This document shows, piece by piece, positions 15,947-25,204 of a stretch of 64,000 nucleotides of DNA. A program made the translations under genes and the position numbers. This stretch comes from Thermoanaerobacter sp. A7A. Lineage in GTDB: Bacteria; Bacillota; Thermoanaerobacteria; Thermoanaerobacterales; Thermoanaerobacteraceae. The stretch covers positions 1 to 64,000 of the forward strand of contig NZ_AVAF01000171.1 of assembly GCF_000445185.1 (NCBI RefSeq), written 5' to 3'. Under the pieces are notes generated by a model, which was given only the letters and a program-made list of their open reading frames with translations, was not told where the DNA came from and did no database searches. Position 1 is the stretch's first letter. Every line of letters starts with the position of its first letter.

Positions 15947-17099
15947 AAATCATGAATTATGGCCTTATTGTGATAAAATATGCTTTGCAGCAAAAAACTT
16001 ATACAATTATGCTAACTACATTACAAGGCAGGAATTTATAAACAACAAAAAATGGATAAGGTACAGGAAGCTCAATAAGATGTTAAAAGAACACGAGACT
16101 TACAAAAATTTACCTGCCCAGACAGCACAACAAACCTTGAGACTTCTCGATAGAAACTGGAAATCATTTTTTAAAGCAATGAAAGAATGGAGAAAAGATA
16201 AAAGCAAGTTTAATGGGAAACCTAAATTACCAAAATACAAAAAGAAAAATGGGAGAAGCATTGCTATATTCACCAATCAACAGTGTAAGATTAGAGACGG
16301 ATATTTAACTTTTCCAAAGACAGATCTAAAGCTTAAAACGAGAGTGGAAGGCAAATTAAAAGAAGTCAGGATAATCCCAAAAGGAAGTGTTTATGTTATT
16401 GAAATAGTTTATGAAAAAGAAGTAGTTGAAACAAAGAAATCCTCAAAAAGAATAGCTGGAATAGATTTGGGACTTAATAACTTTGCAACTTTGGCAAATA
16501 ACATAGGCATAAAGCCTATTGTTATTAATGGCAAAGTTATTAAGTCAATAAATCAATATTACAACAAGAAAAAGGCTGAGTTAATGAGTTATGTAGGAGA
16601 CAGAGGTACCAGCAATAGAATTAAAAAGCTATCAATAAAGAGAGACAACAAAATAAAAGACCTTATGCATAAAATAAGCAGATTTATAGTAAACTTTTGC
16701 AAACAATATAATATAGATACACTTGTAGTTGGATACAACCCGGGATGGAAACAGGAAATAGAATTAGGGAAAATAAACAATCAAAATTTCGTGAGTATCC
16801 CTTTTTATGGCTTTATAAACATGCTCAAATATAAATGTGAAGAAGAGGGAATAAATTTCATACTTGTAGAAGAAAGTTATACAAGTGGTTGCAGTTTTTT
16901 AGATGGAGAAGAAATCAATGAAATAAACTACAATCCCCAGAGGAGAATAAAAAGAGGCTTATTTAGGAGCAATGAAGGAATTTTAATAAACGCGGATGTA
17001 AACAGCGCATACAACATTATAAGAAAAGTATTCCCCGAAGCATTTGCGGAGGGGATAGAGGGTGTGGGGTTACACCCGGTTAGGCTGAATGTAGCCTAA
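15903..17099 (+). CDS. tnpB: TnpB, RNA-guided nuclease of IS607/IS605 elements
   Basis: TnpB is the RuvC-fold, omega-RNA-guided DNA nuclease that promotes retention of its element and is ancestral to Cas12. The 398-residue product shows the RuvC acidic sites GIDLGLNNFATL, LVEESYTSG and NADVNSAYNI. The four-cysteine zinc ribbon common in other TnpBs is absent; only one Cys (GCSFLDGEE) is seen there, as in the SFLDG subgroup, so this is probably normal for the branch rather than damage. The start is uncertain: TTG at 15903 inside tnpA is the longest option and gives MKIIVKRVEQIQ. All catalytic residues are present, so it may be active. The stop lies inside a 3' hairpin. Confidence 0.92.
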   Translation: MKIIVKRVEQIQINKNHELWPYCDKICFAAKNLYNYANYITRQEFINNKKWIRYRKLNKMLKEHETYKNLPAQTAQQTLRLLDRNWKSFFKAMKEWRKDKSKFNGKPKLPKYKKKNGRSIAIFTNQQCKIRDGYLTFPKTDLKLKTRVEGKLKEVRIIPKGSVYVIEIVYEKEVVETKKSSKRIAGIDLGLNNFATLANNIGIKPIVINGKVIKSINQYYNKKKAELMSYVGDRGTSNRIKKLSIKRDNKIKDLMHKISRFIVNFCKQYNIDTLVVGYNPGWKQEIELGKINNQNFVSIPFYGFINMLKYKCEEEGINFILVEESYTSGCSFLDGEEINEINYNPQRRIKRGLFRSNEGILINADVNSAYNIIRKVFPEAFAEGIEGVGLHPVRLNVA

Positions 17100-17120
17100 C
17101 AAAGAAAAGTGTTTAATAAA
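17060..17120 (+). ncRNA. Candidate 3' part of the TnpB omega-RNA
   Basis: Two hairpins overlap the end of tnpB: GGGTGT/ACACCC (17060-17065/17072-17077) and GTTAGGCT/AGCCTAAC (17079-17086/17093-17100). Omega-RNAs usually come from the 3' end of tnpB and run past the element edge, where the flanking DNA acts as guide. The guide would then start near 17101 (AAAGAAAAGTG). The boundary is inferred. Confidence 0.4.
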
Positions 17121-17222
17121 ATTTTGAATAGTTTTTAATATTTTGAACGCTATTCATAACCTAATTAAACTGTAGTAACGGAGAGATTATAACTCAATAT
17201 ATTAGAAATGGAGGTATATATT

Positions 17223-18596
17223 GTGAAAAAATTTTTGGCGCTAATTTTGACATTTTTAATCGCTGCAAGTCTTGCTTTTACTGTTCCAGTACATGTTTTT
17301 GCTGAATCTTCAACGCAAACCACGACAGATCAACAACTATATGATAACCTTGCAGACATTGGTTCTATAATGAAGTATATTACAGATAATTATATTGGAG
17401 ATGTGACGTACAATCAACTCAAAGAAGCAGCTTTAAAAGGAATTTTTTCAAGCCTTGACGAGTACAGTACATATTTTACAAAAGAGGAGTTTAAAGATTT
17501 TACCAAAAATACTTCTGGAACTTTCAGTGGGACAGGAATGGTCTTGACTGAAAAGGACGGAAAAATTGTTGTAACTTCTGTTTTAGAAGGTTCACCTGCT
17601 GAAAAGGCTGGAATCAAAAGTGGTTATATTATAAAAGCGGTAAACGACAAAAGCGTTGAGGGAATGAATATAAATGACGTAGTAAACATGATAATTGGGG
17701 ATGAAGGTACAAAAGTAAAGGTCACTTTTGACGTAGGAGGGTCAATAAAAGAATTTGAACTTACCAGACAAATAATTCGTGTCAATCCAGTTTCTTATAA
17801 AATAATCGATGGAATTGGATACATAAAAATACAAGAATTCAATGAAAATACCACATCTAATATAGCAAAAGCCCTCACGTATATGGATAATAACGGCATA
17901 AATAAAATCGTCCTTGATTTAAGAGATAATCCCGGTGGACTCCTTACAGAGGCGGTAAGCGTTGCAAACTTTTTTGTTCCAAAAGGAGTTGTATTGACTG
18001 TAGAGAGAAAAAATGGAGAAAATGAAATATATTATTCTTATCTCAATAATCCTAAGTATAAATTAGCAGTATTAATTAACGGCAATACTGCTTCTGCAGC
18101 TGAAATATTAGCAGGGGCTATACAGGATACCAAAGCGGGTATATTAGTGGGAGAAAAATCTTTTGGGAAAGGGACTGTCCAATCAGTAGTGCCATTGCCA
18201 GATGGAAGTGGTTTTAAGCTTACAATTGCAAGGTATAAACTCCCTTCAGGCAGATATATTGACAAACAAGGCTTAAAGCCAGATATATATGTGGTAAATA
18301 CTCAATATACTCCTTCAATTAAATTTAATGGCACATTGAAGGTAGGTTCCAGAGGAAATGATGTAAAAATTTTACAGAAGAATTTAAATATATTGAAGTT
18401 TAATGCGGGCCCAGAAGATGGTATTTTTGGACCTAAAACGGCGAATGCTGTAAAACAACTGCAAGAAAAAGCGGGATTAACTTCGACAGGGGTTTTTGAT
18501 AAAAACACTTATGATGCAATGGTTAAAATGCTTGAAGAATTAAATAATAAGGATATTCAATTAGATAAGGCAATAGAAGTATTAAAGAAAATATAA
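17223..18596 (+). CDS. ctpA: C-terminal processing peptidase (S41) with peptidoglycan-binding domain
   Basis: Exported S41 serine protease with substrate-gating PDZ domain. The 457-residue product has a signal peptide (KKFLALILTFLIAASLAF, cleavage near VFAES), the PDZ domain (about 90-180, SGTGMVLTEKDGKIVVTSV), the S41 core with the catalytic Ser in INGNTASAAEIL and Lys in SFGKGTVQSV, and a C-terminal PG_binding_1 domain (LKVGSRGNDVKILQKNLNIL). The track begins at ATG 17208, which is part of the ribosome site; GTG at 17223, seven bases after GGAGGT, gives MKKFLALIL. It likely trims envelope proteins at the wall. Single gene with its own terminator. Confidence 0.92.
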   Translation: MKKFLALILTFLIAASLAFTVPVHVFAESSTQTTTDQQLYDNLADIGSIMKYITDNYIGDVTYNQLKEAALKGIFSSLDEYSTYFTKEEFKDFTKNTSGTFSGTGMVLTEKDGKIVVTSVLEGSPAEKAGIKSGYIIKAVNDKSVEGMNINDVVNMIIGDEGTKVKVTFDVGGSIKEFELTRQIIRVNPVSYKIIDGIGYIKIQEFNENTTSNIAKALTYMDNNGINKIVLDLRDNPGGLLTEAVSVANFFVPKGVVLTVERKNGENEIYYSYLNNPKYKLAVLINGNTASAAEILAGAIQDTKAGILVGEKSFGKGTVQSVVPLPDGSGFKLTIARYKLPSGRYIDKQGLKPDIYVVNTQYTPSIKFNGTLKVGSRGNDVKILQKNLNILKFNAGPEDGIFGPKTANAVKQLQEKAGLTSTGVFDKNTYDAMVKMLEELNNKDIQLDKAIEVLKKI

Positions 18597-18633
18597 AATT
18601 TAAAAATACTTAAATTTTATAAAAGCGTTTTCT

Positions 18634-18662
18634 AGCCACATGCAAAGCATGTGGCTTTTTAA
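18634..18662 (+). terminator. Terminator of ctpA
   Basis: AGCCACATGC (18634-18643) pairs perfectly with GCATGTGGCT (18647-18656), followed by TTTTTAA. Confidence 0.88.
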
Positions 18663-19013
18663 CTTTATAAGATGAATAATTTCTTGCAAAAAGCATGTTT
18701 TATAAATAAAAAATTTTATTTTCCCAAAGAAGGAAAAATGTAATTTATGTAGAATAATATTGAATATGAAATTTATATAACATTAAATATTAATCATACA
18801 AATAACCAAGCAAAAGATTAGTATATTATATTTTAAATAAAATGTCTCAAATTCAGCAATAATTACAAATTTTATTTATAATTATTAAACTTATGCAATC
18901 TAAGGGCTTATTACCTTAGATTATAGATATTTCATAAAGGGGGGTGAAGGAGAGAAAATTGCATTTTTTTGTCGGAACATAAGAAAGATGAAAAACAAGG
19001 GGGTTAAGATTTT
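18663..19013. other. 350-bp AT-rich leader region of the SLH subtilase
   Basis: No ORF is present. A 9-bp perfect hairpin AATCTAAGG/CCTTAGATT (18897-18922) lies about 90 bp before the start codon, followed by AAAGGGGGGTGAAGG and later the true ribosome site AAGGGGG. Several TATAAT-like boxes occur, but no single promoter stands out. Confidence 0.45.
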
Positions 19014-22000
19014 ATGGGCAAAAGGTTTTTAGTTTTTCTGATTACATTTACATTGGTATTCAGTGTTTTTAGCTCTTTTGGTTATTCGGAGCAAATGCCA
19101 TCATCAGATAACCCAAAACTTACTTTAGATTCGCTAAAAATCGATTATAATCTTGTAAAACAGATTGCTAAAGATAATTTTAAAGAAACTGCTAAACCCT
19201 ATCAAAGCAAGTCAAAAATTGTAGAGCAATTTGGAGAAGAAATACAAAATTTAAGAGATGGTTCCAAGCAAGAGATTGAAAAATATAATCCTGATGAAAC
19301 CGTACGAGTTATTGTGCAATTAGAAAAGGATAGTCTTGCTTCTTTTGCATTAAAGTCTAACAAGACTCTCAAAACTTTGACGCAAAATGAAAAAACGACT
19401 GTTTTAAACAAAATTACTCAAGAACAAACTCAATTAAAAAGCGTATTGAGCAAAAATTTCAATTTTAAAACAAGACATACATATAAAACCGTTTTAAATG
19501 GCATAAGTGGCGAGGTAAAGGTTAAAGACATAGAAAAAATTAAAACATTGCCTGGAGTAAAAGATGTAAGAATTGTAAATGAGTATTTTCTTGACATGAC
19601 AACAGCGATCTATTCAACAAATGCACCAACCGTGTGGAATGACTTGGGATATAAAGGTGAAGGAATGGTTGTTGCAATAGTAGATACAGGAATAGATTAT
19701 AGGCACCAGGATATGAAAATAACAGATAGTTCCAAAGTAAAATTGACTCAAGCAAAAGTACAGGAAATAGCAAATACAACAGGTCTTCCTTATAAATATT
19801 TTACAGATAAAGTACCTGTTGGTTGGAACTGGGCAGACAACAATGATCAAATTATAGATATTGGGGCTACACAGTCAATGCACGGGCAACACGTTGCAGG
19901 TATAGTTGCAGCAAATGGTAATATTAAAGGGGTTGCACCTGAGGCACAGCTTATAGCTGAAAAGGTATTTTCAAACAATCCTAATTTTGCATCTGCTTTT
20001 TCGGACGATATAGTAGCAGGTATTGACCACGCTGTCGCATTTGGTGCAGATGTTATAAACATGAGCTTAGGCTCAACAGCAGGTTTCGTTCGCCCTGATG
20101 ACCCTGAGCATCTGGCGATAAAAAACGCTGTTGACAATGGCGTAATAGTTGTTGTTTCAGCTGGTAACTCCAGTTATTCCACGAGTGCAGAATTTTATCC
20201 ATATGCAATGGATCCAGATATAGGAACTGTCGGCTCGCCTGGCTTGTGGCTTGATGCTATTCAAGTGGCTGCTTCTATAAATCCTGGACTTACAGGAAAA
20301 AGTTTTTCTGTAAATCCTGCTCCACAAGGTTTTGATAGAGTAGTATATTCTGTAGGAAGTCCTACAGACCATGACCCTATTGACCCTGCAGATATCTTGA
20401 AAGGAGAGTATGAAGTAGTATATTGTGGATTAGGTAGACCCGAGGATTTTCAAGGTAAAGATGTAGTGGGTAAAGTTGCCCTTATTTCAAGAGGATCTAT
20501 TACATTTAACGCAAAGACGATAAATGCACAAAATGCTGGTGCTATAGCTGCAGTAATTTTCAATAATACTACAGGAACAATTTCAATGGCATTAGGAGAA
20601 GGTACGAAAATTCCTTCTGTGTCTATTTTAAGAGATGCAGGTCTTGCAATTAAAGCTTTGTTAGATCAAGGGCAAAAAGTCACAGTAAAATTTGATGGTG
20701 CTATAGGAACAAATAATTTAGGAGTTCCTCCGGGAGACAATGTAACGGACTTTTCATCCTGGGGGGTTACACCAAGCTTTGACTTTAAACCGGAAATAAT
20801 GGCACCTGGCGGCGGAATATATTCAACACTTAACAAAGATTCCTACGGTTTGATGAGCGGTACATCTATGTCATCACCTCATGTGGCAGGTGCAATGGCG
20901 CTAATTGCTGAAGCTCTTAAAGATAAAGTATCTAAAGGTGAATTGACCTTCAAAGATGGCAGAGATTTTGTTGAAATGGCTAAAATAATGGCTATGAATA
21001 CAGCCAAAGTTATAATTGATACAAATGACAATGCTGCTCCTTATACAGGTAAAATCTTAAGAAGTCCTAAGCCTTATTCACCGAGACAACAAGGTGCAGG
21101 TATGATTCAAATAGATAAGGCAATCAAGACACCTGTGACAATTACAGATGCAAATGGGAAAGCAGGTATTGCACTTGGCAGTATTGGAAATAGTGCGACT
21201 TTTACCTTGACTCTTAAAAATCATAGTAACAGCGATGTTACGTATACCTTAAGGGACGAGTATGGAGTTTTGACAGATTATGTTCTTTGGGGATTTAATT
21301 TTGCTGAAACAACAACCCTTACAGGAGGGACAGTTAAATTTGATAAAGATACTGTGACAGTGCCTGCGAACGGACAAGCGACTGTCAATGTTACATTGAT
21401 AATTCCTCAAAATGCTCCACAAGATATTTTTGCGGAAGGATTTTTAAGCTTTATTCCAGAAGATAGCAATCTTCCCAAACTAAGCGTACCTTATACAGCT
21501 TTTTATGGAAGTTGGGATGAACCAAGAGTAATAGATTCACCTCTTTGGGAAGATGACACTTATTATGGATTTACAGGTATGGCAGGAGTTATAAACAATG
21601 AATTATATTTCTTAGGGAACCTTGGGAGCAAGACGCCTGATCCATCTACAATTGCCATATCTCCTAATAACGATGGTGTATTTGACTATGTACAGCCAGT
21701 GCTTTCATTTATGAGAAATGCAAGAGAGTTTAAAGTAAGTGTTGTAGATGAGAAAGGAAATGTAATAAGAGAAGTATCCCAAGAGGAATATTTAAGAAAG
21801 AACGTAGCAGAGACATCCAAAGCTCAGATTTCTGATTTTTGGATATGGGACGGCAAAGCATTTAACCCTGTAACAGGACAATTTGGAGCAGTTCCTGATG
21901 GACAATATTATATGCGCTTTGAATCTAAGATAGATTATCCGAATGCTAGAACCCAAGTTCTTCAAATGCCTGTTAAAGTCGATACAATGCCTCCTGAAGT

Positions 22001-24983
22001 TTTGCTAAATGCGGACTATGTTGACCAAAATGGATACTTAAAGGCAGATTACATTTCAAACGGAAAAGCAACAGTGAAGTGGGCAGGTAGTGATAAAGGT
22101 TCGGGTATAGAATCCTATATAATTTTTACAGGGAAGATTGACCCTATTACTGGAAATGTCACAAATATTGAAACAAAATCACTGCCAAGTGATGCTGTTT
22201 CAACAGAAGTAGACCTTCCAAACCGCTATACATTTATTGCTGTACTTGGTGTAGACTATGCAGGAAATATTTCTGATATAATGGGTGTAAATAATAGCTG
22301 TATTGCATTTAACCAAGAAATAAAAGACAATTTTGGACCTGTAATTACTGTAAAAGAACCTCAAGTAGCACAAATATTTAATACAAGAGATATTGTTGTT
22401 TCAGGAACCATAGAAGATGAGACGACATTTATGGGTGAATTGTATATTAATGATGAAAAAGTAACGGTCAATCCAGACAATACTTTCTCAACAACAATAC
22501 ATTTTGACAGTGATGGAAAGAAAGAGATAAAATTCCTTGCATTTGATAAATTGTATAATGCAGACGACCCTTCAACATATGAACACAAGACAGAATTTGC
22601 GATACCAATTTATATAGACGTTACAAAACCCGAAATTACTTTAAATGTAGATAATTTCAAAGGCTTTATTTCACCTGAGGGAGTAAGCCTTACAGTAGCA
22701 GGCAGTGTGTATGATACAGGATTTGGATACAAATTGTTTATCAATGGCAACAATATACTTAACAAAGAAGCTGATGATTACACAACATTTAATGATACCT
22801 TTACTGCCAGAGTACCGCTTAACGTGGGAAATAATATCATTTCGATAAGTGCAGTAGATGTGGCGACAAATAAAGCCGAAGCTACAGTAGCTGCAAATGT
22901 ATATACTTCAGATACTCAGAATTATGTTACAATAACCTATAATGGAACACAAAAGACAATACAACTTGAAAAAGTCATGCTTAACTCACTTAATGCTAAT
23001 CCAAATCCACTTTATATACCGGTTGGGGGAACAGGCAAAATAACCGTTAATGCAATATATACAGACGGTACAACAAAAGATATAACAGATAAAGCAGTGT
23101 TTGAATCTGTATATGGGGACATTGCCAAAGTAGAGGGTAATGGAATTGTAGTTGGAATGAATCCAGGTGAAACTACAATAACTGCAACATATGATAATAA
23201 ATCTGTTGATATAAAAGTTGTAGTTTCAGAAGCTGTATCATTGGGTATAAGTGTTGACCCGCCATCTATAACAGTTCCAGCAGGCAAAATGGTGCCAATT
23301 GCAGTTTATAATCATTTTTCAGATGGTAGTCAAGTAGATGTGACAAATTACACTAAATTTATAATTGCAAATCCGCTTATTGCTGACTACACTATGGGAG
23401 TTGTAAAGGGCCTTTCTAAAGGAAGCACTGTGCTTACTGCTGTGTATAACAATAGTGCGTTAAATGTACCAATTACAGTAACAGATCCAATACTTGAAAA
23501 TATAACAGCACAACCACCTTCCATTGAAATAAAAGTTGGAGAGACAGCACAACTAAAAGTTACGGCATCCTATTCTGATGGTACAACAAAAGATGTGACG
23601 GCAAATGCTCAGTATAATTTTGATTCAAATATTGTTACAGTGGATAAAGGAATTGTAAAAGGAGTCAAAGATGGAACTACAACAATTGAAATAAGCTATA
23701 GTGATAAAACCAGTAATAAAACTACCAAAGTTAATGTCACAGTAAAAGAAGTACCTTCTTCTGGCGGAGGTGGTGGCGGTATTACACCTATTGTTCCACC
23801 AGTGACCCCACCTGCAGGCACTGAAGAAACAACAAAACCATCTCAAGAAGTATCACAAGGCAAAATAGTTGTAGAAAATAACACAACAACACTTACAATA
23901 GACGAAAACAAAGTAGCAAAAGACATAAAAGACACTTCAAAGAAAGAAATACAATTTGACTTAACAAATATAGGAACTACACCTCAAAAAGCATTAGAAA
24001 TACCTGTAACTGTACTTAATTTAATAGCAGAGAACAACAAAAACGTAGTAGTAAAATCAGACGAAGTAGGTCTTCAATTTGATGCAAAAACTTTAGCAGT
24101 ATCACAAGAAGCAATTGACCTCATAAACAAAGCAGGAACAATAAAACTTAACATACACAACAAAGGCAAAATAACCGCATCATCTTTCGAGCCGGTAACA
24201 AGCGCCTATGACATAACAATAAAAGCAGGAGACAAAGACATAAAAATAGGGTCACCAGTAAAAATGACATTTAACATAAAAGGTGGAAAAGACATAAGGA
24301 AAATAGGAGTATACTACTTAAACGAAAAGACAAATCAATGGGAATATGTAGGAGGAAGAATTGACAAAAAGACAAACACAATAACCTTTGAAGCCAAACA
24401 CTTCTCAACATATGGAGTCTTTGAATACAATAAAGAATTCAAAGACGTAACAAAAGACAATTGGGCATATGACGTAGTAAATGTACTTACATCAAGGCAC
24501 ATAATAAAAGGGGTAGACAGTGAAACATTTGTACCGAACGCAAAAATAACAAGAGCAGAATTTACAGCATTAATGATAAGGGCATTAGGGATAGAAGAAG
24601 AGCCATACAAAGGAGAATTCAATGACGTAAAAGAAGGAGCATGGTATGCAAACGCGATAGAAGCAGCATATAAAGAAGGGATAATATTAGGAGACGGCAA
24701 GAATATGAGGCCGGATGACCCAATAACAAGAGAAGAGATGACAGCAGTAATAATGAGGGTATACGGAAAGCTTGCAGAGTACAAAGAGGACAGCATAGGC
24801 AATACCACTTTCAGTGATAACAACAAGATAAGCGAATGGGCAAAGAATGTAGTAGCGAATGCAGTAAAACTTGGAATAGTAAGAGGATATGAAGATAACA
24901 CTTTCAAGCCAAAAGACAACGCCACAAGAGCAGAGGCAGCAGCTATGCTTTACAGAATTTTAGAGAAAACAGGAAATATATAA
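19014..24983 (+). CDS. SLH-anchored subtilisin-like serine protease, 1989 residues
   Basis: Large exported S8 protease held on the cell surface. Order of parts: signal peptide; I9-type propeptide (about 90-190, ETVRVIVQLEKDSLASF); subtilase domain with Asp in IVDTGIDYRHQD (~223), His in MHGQHVAGI (~292) and Ser in GTSMSSPHVAG (~617); a PA insert (GKVALISRGSITFNAK); an Fn3-like C5a-peptidase-type domain; three Big_2 Ig-like repeats (about 1320-1580, each with SDGT or TDGTTKDIT); a Gly/Ser/Pro linker; a region with ZU5-like character; and three SLH domains (about 1807-1985) with the TRAE-type motif. All three catalytic residues are present. From about residue 1600 the codons become strikingly A-rich. 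It is the largest gene in the window, with its own terminator. Confidence 0.93.
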   Translation: MGKRFLVFLITFTLVFSVFSSFGYSEQMPSSDNPKLTLDSLKIDYNLVKQIAKDNFKETAKPYQSKSKIVEQFGEEIQNLRDGSKQEIEKYNPDETVRVIVQLEKDSLASFALKSNKTLKTLTQNEKTTVLNKITQEQTQLKSVLSKNFNFKTRHTYKTVLNGISGEVKVKDIEKIKTLPGVKDVRIVNEYFLDMTTAIYSTNAPTVWNDLGYKGEGMVVAIVDTGIDYRHQDMKITDSSKVKLTQAKVQEIANTTGLPYKYFTDKVPVGWNWADNNDQIIDIGATQSMHGQHVAGIVAANGNIKGVAPEAQLIAEKVFSNNPNFASAFSDDIVAGIDHAVAFGADVINMSLGSTAGFVRPDDPEHLAIKNAVDNGVIVVVSAGNSSYSTSAEFYPYAMDPDIGTVGSPGLWLDAIQVAASINPGLTGKSFSVNPAPQGFDRVVYSVGSPTDHDPIDPADILKGEYEVVYCGLGRPEDFQGKDVVGKVALISRGSITFNAKTINAQNAGAIAAVIFNNTTGTISMALGEGTKIPSVSILRDAGLAIKALLDQGQKVTVKFDGAIGTNNLGVPPGDNVTDFSSWGVTPSFDFKPEIMAPGGGIYSTLNKDSYGLMSGTSMSSPHVAGAMALIAEALKDKVSKGELTFKDGRDFVEMAKIMAMNTAKVIIDTNDNAAPYTGKILRSPKPYSPRQQGAGMIQIDKAIKTPVTITDANGKAGIALGSIGNSATFTLTLKNHSNSDVTYTLRDEYGVLTDYVLWGFNFAETTTLTGGTVKFDKDTVTVPANGQATVNVTLIIPQNAPQDIFAEGFLSFIPEDSNLPKLSVPYTAFYGSWDEPRVIDSPLWEDDTYYGFTGMAGVINNELYFLGNLGSKTPDPSTIAISPNNDGVFDYVQPVLSFMRNAREFKVSVVDEKGNVIREVSQEEYLRKNVAETSKAQISDFWIWDGKAFNPVTGQFGAVPDGQYYMRFESKIDYPNARTQVLQMPVKVDTMPPEVLLNADYVDQNGYLKADYISNGKATVKWAGSDKGSGIESYIIFTGKIDPITGNVTNIETKSLPSDAVSTEVDLPNRYTFIAVLGVDYAGNISDIMGVNNSCIAFNQEIKDNFGPVITVKEPQVAQIFNTRDIVVSGTIEDETTFMGELYINDEKVTVNPDNTFSTTIHFDSDGKKEIKFLAFDKLYNADDPSTYEHKTEFAIPIYIDVTKPEITLNVDNFKGFISPEGVSLTVAGSVYDTGFGYKLFINGNNILNKEADDYTTFNDTFTARVPLNVGNNIISISAVDVATNKAEATVAANVYTSDTQNYVTITYNGTQKTIQLEKVMLNSLNANPNPLYIPVGGTGKITVNAIYTDGTTKDITDKAVFESVYGDIAKVEGNGIVVGMNPGETTITATYDNKSVDIKVVVSEAVSLGISVDPPSITVPAGKMVPIAVYNHFSDGSQVDVTNYTKFIIANPLIADYTMGVVKGLSKGSTVLTAVYNNSALNVPITVTDPILENITAQPPSIEIKVGETAQLKVTASYSDGTTKDVTANAQYNFDSNIVTVDKGIVKGVKDGTTTIEISYSDKTSNKTTKVNVTVKEVPSSGGGGGGITPIVPPVTPPAGTEETTKPSQEVSQGKIVVENNTTTLTIDENKVAKDIKDTSKKEIQFDLTNIGTTPQKALEIPVTVLNLIAENNKNVVVKSDEVGLQFDAKTLAVSQEAIDLINKAGTIKLNIHNKGKITASSFEPVTSAYDITIKAGDKDIKIGSPVKMTFNIKGGKDIRKIGVYYLNEKTNQWEYVGGRIDKKTNTITFEAKHFSTYGVFEYNKEFKDVTKDNWAYDVVNVLTSRHIIKGVDSETFVPNAKITRAEFTALMIRALGIEEEPYKGEFNDVKEGAWYANAIEAAYKEGIILGDGKNMRPDDPITREEMTAVIMRVYGKLAEYKEDSIGNTTFSDNNKISEWAKNVVANAVKLGIVRGYEDNTFKPKDNATRAEAAAMLYRILEKTGNI

Positions 24984-24992
24984 AATGAAGAT

Positions 24993-25016
24993 GCGCCCTA
25001 ACGGGCGCTTTTTTAT
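24993..25016 (+). terminator. Terminator of the SLH subtilase
   Basis: GCGCCC-TAAC-GGGCGC (24993-25008) is followed by TTTTTTTA. Confidence 0.92.
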
Positions 25017-25107
25017 TCTAATTGTTGTGAATGATTTTTAATAATTCTTATTTTTTAGATAAGATATTTTCATTTTTGCCTATCAGTAATCGATATTTTT
25101 TTAACAA

Positions 25108-25126
25108 TGTCCGCTTTATGTGGACA
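25108..25126. promoter_or_regulatory. Inverted repeat upstream of the serine genes
   Basis: TGTCCGC-TTTAT-GTGGACA forms a 7-bp inverted repeat with one G-T pair, about 80 bp before the aminotransferase start. A possible promoter (TTGCAT, 17 bp, TATCAT) lies between it and the gene. It could be an operator; no known factor is assigned. Confidence 0.35.
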
Positions 25127-25204
25127 AATGTATTTTTACTATTGCATTTTTTACTTTATTGATTTATCATATTAAATATATATCTAGTAACAGGGAGTGA
25201 TAAG

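Larger units (their letters stand above)
15311..17100 (+). mobile_element. IS607-family insertion element (serine recombinase + TnpB)
   Basis: The element contains tnpA and tnpB in the usual IS607 order with overlapping frames. Elements of this family have no terminal inverted repeats or target duplications, so the exact ends cannot be read here; they lie within about 15170-15310 on the left and shortly after 17100 on the right. The bounds given cover only the genes and the 3' hairpins. It sits between the threonine operon and the ctp gene without breaking either. Confidence 0.85.

Noticed and set aside
17079-17100. Similarity of the tnpB 3' hairpin (TAGCCTAAC) to the CRISPR repeat (TAGCCTACC)
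   Set aside because: Only about eight bases match and the rest differs; chance similarity is likely.
18862-18889. Periodic hexamers before the SLH subtilase (ATTACA, TATTTA, ATTAAA)
   Set aside because: Spacing fits 11 bp, but only one hexamer is a good match in very AT-rich DNA, so I did not count it with the other arrays.
24335-24925. 196-codon minus-strand ORF in the SLH subtilase
   Set aside because: It lies wholly inside a well-supported SLH coding region; its openness comes from A-rich codons on the + strand, and it has no ribosome site or recognisable domain.
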